20,717 nucleotides of DNA, taken from IMG/VR virus record IMGVR_UViG_3300017735_001821, positions 1 through 20,717 of that record; one strand, written 5' to 3'. The notes under the pieces are model-generated. The model made no database searches. It was not told the origin of the DNA and worked only from the letters and a program-made list of their open reading frames with translations. Shown piece after piece: positions 15,671-20,717 of the stretch. Made by a program: the position numbers and the translations under genes. The DNA comes from a virus. Numbering within the stretch: the stretch's first letter is position 1; every line of letters begins with the position of its first letter.

Positions 15671-16208
15671 CAAAGACACCGGTGTAGCTGGAGCATTAGC
15701 AAAGATTTATCCTGATGCAGAGTTTATTAGTAGAAGTACTGGCTACGATTTTGGTAAAAAACTAGACATGGAACGCTGTGCAGAAGCAGTACTAGCACAT
15801 GATGTGTTTATTAACTGTAGTGCTTTGTTTAGATTCAATCAAACTAGTTTACTTGATATTGTCTATAAAAAATGCACACTTGAAAATCATCAATGCCATA
15901 TTATCAACATAGGCAGCACTACTGATAGAGTTAAAAAAGGCGGAGCATGGTTATACAATGCTGAAAAGAAAGCATTGCGTGATTATAGTAATACGTTAGG
16001 ACTTACAGGTGTATGGGCAAGTGGTCCTAAAATAAGCTATATTAGTTTTGGAACACTAGACAATAATCAAGAAAAACACCCAGATAGAAAAACTATGGAT
16101 ATCAATCTAGCTGCTGAATATGTCAAATGGATGGTAGATCAGCCTAGTCATTTGAACATCAACGAACTAAGTATTGATCCAATGCAATCAGAGAAATGGT
16201 ATGCCTAG
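15654..16208 (+). CDS. Short SDR-family oxidoreductase
   Basis: The 184-residue protein has a nucleotide-binding start ITGNKDTGVAG (3-13), like the TGxxxTGxG turn of short-chain dehydrogenases. NCSA (54-57) stands in the NNAG position, S88 follows NIG (86-88), and YNAEK (101-105) supplies the catalytic Tyr and Lys. Known members use NAD(P) to oxidise or reduce alcohols and sugars. It is shorter than the usual 250 or so, with the part beyond YxxxK reduced, but the catalytic trio is present. A strong AGGAG (15643-15647) precedes the ATG. It sits between two radical SAM genes in the same run, so it could set the redox state of their substrate or product (inference). Confidence 0.75.
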   Translation: MIITGNKDTGVAGALAKIYPDAEFISRSTGYDFGKKLDMERCAEAVLAHDVFINCSALFRFNQTSLLDIVYKKCTLENHQCHIINIGSTTDRVKKGGAWLYNAEKKALRDYSNTLGLTGVWASGPKISYISFGTLDNNQEKHPDRKTMDINLAAEYVKWMVDQPSHLNINELSIDPMQSEKWYA

Positions 16209-17346
16209 TGTACCAAAATATGCATGTGCATTGCCATTTCATCACATGGCTATGCGTCCTGATGGACAAATACGACCTTGTTGTGTGTTTAGAGAAGAAG
16301 AAGTTCCAGACGATTTAAATGTAGCACATCCTGATCCGTTCAATCACGAATATATGAACTATCTTAGACAAAAAATGTCCAAAGATGAGTATGTTCATGG
16401 CTGTAAAAAATGTTATGATGATGAAAAAAGTAGTGCTAGGAGTATGCGTACTGACATTAATGCCGGACTTATAGGAGATTTTGGATTACCCACAGAAGAA
16501 GAAGGCAGAGGAAAGATAAAAAAACTTACAAATATCGATCTAGCTCTTAGTAATGTGTGTAATAATAAATGTAGAATGTGTATGCCGGAACTTAGTACAC
16601 ATTGGTACAGTGATGCTAAAAAACTTGGATGGAAAATACCAAAAGGCATTATCACAGACAACACTATTGTTAACCATTATGATTTATCTGATTTAAGATT
16701 TATAAAAGTGCTCGGCGGCGAGCCGATGATGGAACAAGACAAACTAATCAAAGTACTCAACAAGTGCAATCTTAGCCAGTTGACTATATTGCTAGTAACA
16801 AATGTAAGTATATTACCAAACAAACAACTGGTTGAACTATTACAACAGTGTAAAAAAGTACATATTGATTTAAGTATTGATAGTTACGGAGAGCTTAATG
16901 AGTTTCTTCGTAAAGATAGTAACTGGAACACAGTTTACAACAATCTTGCTTGGTACAAACAGCATTTTAAACATATAAATGTACACAGTGCATTTAGTAT
17001 ATACAATATAAACAAAGTGCATGAAATATTAGATTTTTGTATAGAACAAGAGTTGTATCATGAATGTGTGGTTGTTGATGGACCGGAGTGGATGCAACCA
17101 CGTAACTTGCACGAAGATGTAAAACCTTGGATTTTAGAATACTTGCAAAATATTGAAAAAAACTATAGTGTGTTATATCGTAAAATATTTGCACAACTTG
17201 TACACGAGATTAAACAACCAGGAAACTTTGGATTGTTTTTAAGAAATGATGCACAGTTAAATAAGCTACGCAAGGAACACTGGATGGATAAAAACAGCGA
17301 GCTTTGGAACAAGTTAGAACACCTAATAACACCGGAGTTATTTTAA
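16201..17346 (+). CDS. Radical SAM enzyme with N-terminal twitch-like cysteine cluster
   Basis: Starting at ATG 16201 the protein has 381 residues. CALPFHHM (C9), DGQIRPCC (C27, C28) and CKKC (C68, C71) form the N-terminal cluster. CNNKCRMC (C120, C124, C127) is the radical SAM site and LGGEP (171-175) the SAM-amine motif. An in-frame TTG at 16174 would add nine residues with no resemblance to the other copies, so it is not used. The tail ends in ITPELF, a shortened form of the FPEM tail. It overlaps the SDR gene by 8 bases, and its TAA shares one base with the next ATG, a SPASM-like radical SAM gene. The substrate is unknown. Confidence 0.9.
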   Translation: MPSVPKYACALPFHHMAMRPDGQIRPCCVFREEEVPDDLNVAHPDPFNHEYMNYLRQKMSKDEYVHGCKKCYDDEKSSARSMRTDINAGLIGDFGLPTEEEGRGKIKKLTNIDLALSNVCNNKCRMCMPELSTHWYSDAKKLGWKIPKGIITDNTIVNHYDLSDLRFIKVLGGEPMMEQDKLIKVLNKCNLSQLTILLVTNVSILPNKQLVELLQQCKKVHIDLSIDSYGELNEFLRKDSNWNTVYNNLAWYKQHFKHINVHSAFSIYNINKVHEILDFCIEQELYHECVVVDGPEWMQPRNLHEDVKPWILEYLQNIEKNYSVLYRKIFAQLVHEIKQPGNFGLFLRNDAQLNKLRKEHWMDKNSELWNKLEHLITPELF

Positions 17347-18353
17347 TGCAAACAATTAATGATACCGATGTTTATCAAATACAAATAGATGTAACAAGTT
17401 ACTGTAATAGTTTTTGTCCTTCATGTATTCGTAATATTAATGGCGGCCCCGTAAATCCAAGATTAAAATTGCAGCATATGTCTTGGTCTATATGGAAAGA
17501 AGTTTGTAACTTTGCTAAACATAGTAATATGCATCTCATAACTTTTAATGGAAACTATGGAGATTTTACAAGTCATCCAGAAATCGTTGATATGTTATAC
17601 TATCTACATGAAATACATCCTAAAATAAAACTAGCAATACATACAAACGGTGGAGCTAGGAATACACAATTTTGGATAGATCTTGCAAAAGTGTACCAGT
17701 TGTTTAACGACTCGGAAGTTGTGTTTAGTATCGACGGGTTAGAAGATACTAATCATATCTATCGCCGTGGAGTCGACTTTAATCAGGTAATGGCTAATGC
17801 AAAAACATTTATGGACCATGGCGCCGATGCACGATGGAGAATGATAGTATTTGATCATAACAAACATCAGTTAAAAGAAGCAAGTGATATGGCTAAACGT
17901 TTAGGGTTTTGTTCATTTACACTAAATCGTAGTTATTTTACAGAAAATAAAGCAGACGAATATAAAGAATTTCCTGCAGGCACAATTACTGCACCTACTG
18001 CTAAAGAAGTAGATATTATGCGATCTGCTGTAGAATATATTGGTAATGCAGAACAGAAGAAACAACTAGTAAAAATAAAAAGTGCATGTCCGTGGCAGCA
18101 AGAAAAAAATTTACAAGTAAACCAGATGGGTGAAGTATGGCCTTGTTGCTATTTAAGTTTTCATACAGGCAGCAGATGGCGTGGCAATTTTGAATGGCTC
18201 GACGAAAAAATCGAGTTGTATGGCAAAGATTTTAATAACTTACATAAGCATTCGTTTAAAGATATTGTAAATCATGACTTTTTTAAAAAAGATTTGCCAC
18301 ATTCATTTAAAAATAGTTTGCTAGGTATTTGCACAGCAAAGTGTGGTGTGTGA
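17346..18353 (+). CDS. Radical SAM enzyme, C-terminal CC/CxxxC (SPASM-like) type, third of three
   Basis: This 335-residue paralogue of the genes at 6805 and 9053 has CNSFCPSC (C20, C24, C27), GNYGDF (69-74) where others have GDP, SIDGLEDTNHIYR (128-140), C248, WPCC (C267, C268) and CTAKC (C329, C333). The lysine-rich insert is shorter, which accounts for its smaller size. The ATG at 17346 shares one base with the previous stop. A TTG at 17304 would add 14 unmatched residues and is not preferred. The last base of its TGA is the first base of the next gene's ATG, making the third SPASM-like/twitch pair. The reaction and substrate are unknown. Confidence 0.87.
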   Translation: MQTINDTDVYQIQIDVTSYCNSFCPSCIRNINGGPVNPRLKLQHMSWSIWKEVCNFAKHSNMHLITFNGNYGDFTSHPEIVDMLYYLHEIHPKIKLAIHTNGGARNTQFWIDLAKVYQLFNDSEVVFSIDGLEDTNHIYRRGVDFNQVMANAKTFMDHGADARWRMIVFDHNKHQLKEASDMAKRLGFCSFTLNRSYFTENKADEYKEFPAGTITAPTAKEVDIMRSAVEYIGNAEQKKQLVKIKSACPWQQEKNLQVNQMGEVWPCCYLSFHTGSRWRGNFEWLDEKIELYGKDFNNLHKHSFKDIVNHDFFKKDLPHSFKNSLLGICTAKCGV

Positions 18354-19465
18354 TGTTTAAGTGTGGTTGGCTAGCAGGCGGCATTAATATTTCAGAAAAT
18401 CCATCAAGGTCGGTAATGCCTTGTTGTCATGTTGATAAGTTAGATCCTAAAAATCATGTATTAATTCATAATGGAAAAGATCTTATAAACGGCGATACAC
18501 TAAAACAAATGCGCAAAGATGCTGTAAATGGTATTACTCCAGAGTTGTGTAAAATGTGTGTATCAAAAGAAAAGCTAGGTATAGACACTCCTCGATTGCG
18601 TAGTATTAGAGAATTTAATAACAAAGGTATTGTTAAAGAAGTATTTGATCCGTCTGATGTTGAAGCATTGTATATTAAGTTTAGTAACTTGTGTAACTTT
18701 AAATGCGTGATGTGCGGCGCAGGATCGAGTCATTTGATCGCAAAAGAACAAAACTGGAGTACGCCTCTTTCGGAAATAAACGATTTTTATGATACACAAC
18801 TGTTAGATTTGCTACCACAAATGACGAACTTACGTCATGTACAAATCACCGGCGGAGAACCGTTGTTGCATAAAAAGAAAAATTTAGACTTTTTGAGTAA
18901 ACTTTCAAAAGATGTAAAAATACAATATAGAACAAACGGTAGTATATATGACAACGAAGTAACCGATTTCTTAAAAACTTTTGACACTGTGCATTTTCTA
19001 ACGTCAATTGACGGGCAAGAAGATGTATTGCATTATCAACGTCCAAGAAGCGAATGGAATGTAATCGAAGAAAATCTCAAGCAATATAAGGATAAAGGAT
19101 TTACAATCATTAACACTATGACAGTAACATCTTTTAATATACATCAAATACCAAAGTTTATTAACGAACAAGGATATTTATTTGATTATATGGTTTATAC
19201 TCCTGTAAGATTTCCAGAAGAGTATAGGGTAAACTTAATACAGCCTAGCAAGCTCGAACAGATTGTTGAAGAACTAAAACAAGCCGAAGACCCAGAGCAA
19301 GGCGATCTAAAAAATATTATCAAGGATATAGAAGAAAACTATATGTACACTCCAAGTGATAAAATAATAGAAAAGTTTTGGACACAAGCTGAGTATATGA
19401 AACAGCATAGAGGTGTTGATTTGGAGACGCTCATCTCTGAAATGTACGCACATTATATACGGTAA
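18353..19465 (+). CDS. Radical SAM enzyme with N-terminal twitch-like cluster (GGIN type)
   Basis: From ATG 18353 the protein has 370 residues. C4 in CGWLAGGINIS is followed by VMPCC (C24, C25) and CKMC (C66, C69). CNFKCVMC (C114, C118, C121) is the radical SAM site and TGGEP (166-170) the SAM-amine motif. It shares the GGIN signature with the gene at 12375 but keeps the CC pair. The tail, RGVDLETLISEMYAHY, is a divergent form of the FPEM ending. An upstream TTG at 18329 would add eight unmatched residues. The gene overlaps its SPASM-like partner by one base, and 7 bases separate it from the next gene, the only gap in the run. Confidence 0.9.
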   Translation: MFKCGWLAGGINISENPSRSVMPCCHVDKLDPKNHVLIHNGKDLINGDTLKQMRKDAVNGITPELCKMCVSKEKLGIDTPRLRSIREFNNKGIVKEVFDPSDVEALYIKFSNLCNFKCVMCGAGSSHLIAKEQNWSTPLSEINDFYDTQLLDLLPQMTNLRHVQITGGEPLLHKKKNLDFLSKLSKDVKIQYRTNGSIYDNEVTDFLKTFDTVHFLTSIDGQEDVLHYQRPRSEWNVIEENLKQYKDKGFTIINTMTVTSFNIHQIPKFINEQGYLFDYMVYTPVRFPEEYRVNLIQPSKLEQIVEELKQAEDPEQGDLKNIIKDIEENYMYTPSDKIIEKFWTQAEYMKQHRGVDLETLISEMYAHYIR

Positions 19466-19472
19466 GTACAGT

Positions 19473-20681
19473 ATGCAGTGTGTTATGCCATTTATACATA
19501 TGAATATAAAGCCAAACAAAACAGCAACCGCTTGCTGGCGTTGTCACGAAAAGTTAGGTGATTATACTACAACTAATCTAACGGATATTTGGTACAGCGA
19601 CAACTGGCAAGAGTTTCGTCGACAGCATCTTGCAGGTGAAAAGCCTGAAGGATGTAAAAGTTGTTGGCAAATGGAAGAAGCAGGAATCAAAAGCACTAGA
19701 TTAACAATGCTTGAGGATTATTCAGAACAAGTTGAAGCACTCGAAGATGTAGAAGATTTAACAATACCGCCCTTTCCAAGAGATATGGAGTTTAGGTTTG
19801 GAAACTTGTGTAATATGAAATGCAGGCATTGCAGTCCTAAGTTTAGTAGTCAGTGGGTTACGCAATGTAAAAAAGATCCTGAATTTTATGAAGTTGCAAA
19901 AGATATTTCAAGTGGTAGCTTAAACTTTAGCATCAATCAGTTGCCCGAAGATACTATGCAACAACTTAAAAGTTTTGCACCTAACTTAAACATGATACGT
20001 ATAACAGGCGGCGAACCGTTGATGCACCCGATGCATCATGAAATGTTGGAAGTATTAAAGCCATATGCACAAAATATCACACTTGAATATAGTACAAACT
20101 TGCACTATCTAAACAATGTATTAGAACATTGGCCATTGTACAAAAGAGTTATATGTAGAGTAAGTGTAGATTCAGATCCTAGCACATACGAATACTTGCG
20201 TGAAGGTGGCAACTTAGATAAACTTGTAGAAAACTGGAACACTGTAAAAACACAGATGTCGACTCAAATAGAAAACAAGCAACTAGACTTACATGCTACT
20301 TGTACTGTAAATGTACTTAATGCTGTTAAGATAGATGAAGTGTTAAAGTTTTGGACAGAACTAGACAGTAGATTGCACGTTAGTTTTGTACAGTACCCTG
20401 GAGTAATGGATATTTGTAACTTACCGGACAATCTCAAAGACGTAATAAGAGAACGCTGTCATATAGGATTAGAATATACAAAACAACATGCATCTAACAG
20501 ACTAGTACACCATGCAACACAGAGTGTAGAAAAAATAATAAAATGGCTAGACAAACCTGTAAACGCAGAATTTGATCACACATTTGTTAAATGGATGCGA
20601 GCACAGGATAAAGTTAATAACAAATGTTTGTTTGATTACTACACAGAATATGAGTATTTAAAGGATTTATATTATGAGTAG
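19473..20681 (+). CDS. Radical SAM enzyme with variant N-terminal twitch-like cluster (CWRC)
   Basis: From ATG 19473 the protein has 402 residues. C3 in CVMPFIHM is followed by ACWRC (C21, C24) instead of the CC of other copies, then CKSC (C61, C64). CNMKCRHC (C113, C117, C120) and TGGEP (178-182) are intact. The spaced CxxC could shift a cluster ligand. The ribosome site is weak (GGTAAG). An upstream in-frame start at 19413 would overlap the previous gene by 53 bases and add 20 unmatched residues, so it is not preferred. The tail TEYEYLKDLYYE is a distant version of the common ending. It overlaps the following SGNH-like gene by 8 bases. Confidence 0.88.
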   Translation: MQCVMPFIHMNIKPNKTATACWRCHEKLGDYTTTNLTDIWYSDNWQEFRRQHLAGEKPEGCKSCWQMEEAGIKSTRLTMLEDYSEQVEALEDVEDLTIPPFPRDMEFRFGNLCNMKCRHCSPKFSSQWVTQCKKDPEFYEVAKDISSGSLNFSINQLPEDTMQQLKSFAPNLNMIRITGGEPLMHPMHHEMLEVLKPYAQNITLEYSTNLHYLNNVLEHWPLYKRVICRVSVDSDPSTYEYLREGGNLDKLVENWNTVKTQMSTQIENKQLDLHATCTVNVLNAVKIDEVLKFWTELDSRLHVSFVQYPGVMDICNLPDNLKDVIRERCHIGLEYTKQHASNRLVHHATQSVEKIIKWLDKPVNAEFDHTFVKWMRAQDKVNNKCLFDYYTEYEYLKDLYYE

Positions 20682-20717
20682 AGCTTGGGCGTTTGGTTGT
20701 AGTCACACACTAGGAAC
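20674..20717 (+). CDS. SGNH/GDSL hydrolase-like protein, N-terminal fragment (cut by window edge)
   Basis: Only 14 full codons are visible: ATG then SRAWAFGCSHTLG. FGCSxTxG matches the block I pattern of SGNH-type hydrolases seen in many phages, where GCS replaces GDS and the serine is the nucleophile. These enzymes typically remove acyl groups from sugars or lipids. With so little sequence the call is tentative. The ATG overlaps the upstream radical SAM gene by 8 bases, so it continues the operon past the window. Confidence 0.5.
   Translation, partial: MSRAWAFGCSHTLG

Noticed and set aside
1-20717. tRNA, rRNA, CRISPR array, IS element or attachment site
   Set aside because: Non-coding space is limited to about 50 bases at 2382-2433, under 80 at 3850-3927 and 7 at 19466-19472. 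No cloverleaf, repeat-spacer pattern, transposase or terminal inverted repeats were seen.

Overview
This window looks like an AT-rich accessory region of a marine, T4-like (tailed, Caudoviricetes) bacteriophage, most like those of cyanobacteria or SAR11-type hosts. The phage call rests on four things seen here: a tail-fibre-type structural gene with glycine-rich repeats and the typical phage C-terminal ending (ILFNTSNNKFQGYTGTTW); a NATAAATA-type late promoter in front of it; genes packed with 1-17 base overlaps and almost no intergenic DNA; and no housekeeping genes. The exact phage and host cannot be named from the sequence alone.

Layout. Bases 1-529 (+) are the C-terminal part of a radical SAM protein that starts upstream. 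Bases 494-2381 (-) are a compact three-gene module: a DUF6356-like small membrane protein, a short AMP-forming acid ligase (ANL superfamily) and a probable GNAT-type acyltransferase. The module has its own consensus sigma70 promoter. Bases 2434-3849 (-) are the fibre-like structural gene. From 3892 a second, closely matched extended -10 promoter fires rightward into one unbroken run of genes reaching the right edge (3928-20717).

The rightward operon opens with a four-unit, glycosyltransferase-like protein, a repeat-methyltransferase fusion and a 74-residue unknown. It then carries ten complete radical SAM genes, interleaved with two QueC-like PP-loop ATPases and one short SDR oxidoreductase, and the start of an SGNH-hydrolase-like gene. 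Six complete radical SAM proteins, and probably the left-edge fragment, have an auxiliary cysteine cluster N-terminal to the CxxxCxxC site (the N-terminal 'twitch' type). Three are of a second type with a C-terminal CC/CxxxC cluster and GDP/GDF instead of GGEP, and each is directly followed by, and overlaps, a twitch partner. One (14516-15670) is a more classical TGGEP radical SAM/SPASM enzyme.

Reading them together (inference): the sugar-, acyl-, methyl- and redox-type enzymes, surrounded by a large paralogous set of radical SAM enzymes and amide/nitrile-forming-type PP-loop ATPases, look like a phage-encoded biosynthetic pathway. It might build an unusual sugar, nucleoside or surface decoration. 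The substrate cannot be read from the sequence. The density and pairing of the radical SAM genes is the most striking feature of the window. No tRNA, rRNA, CRISPR array, insertion sequence or clear intrinsic terminator was found.
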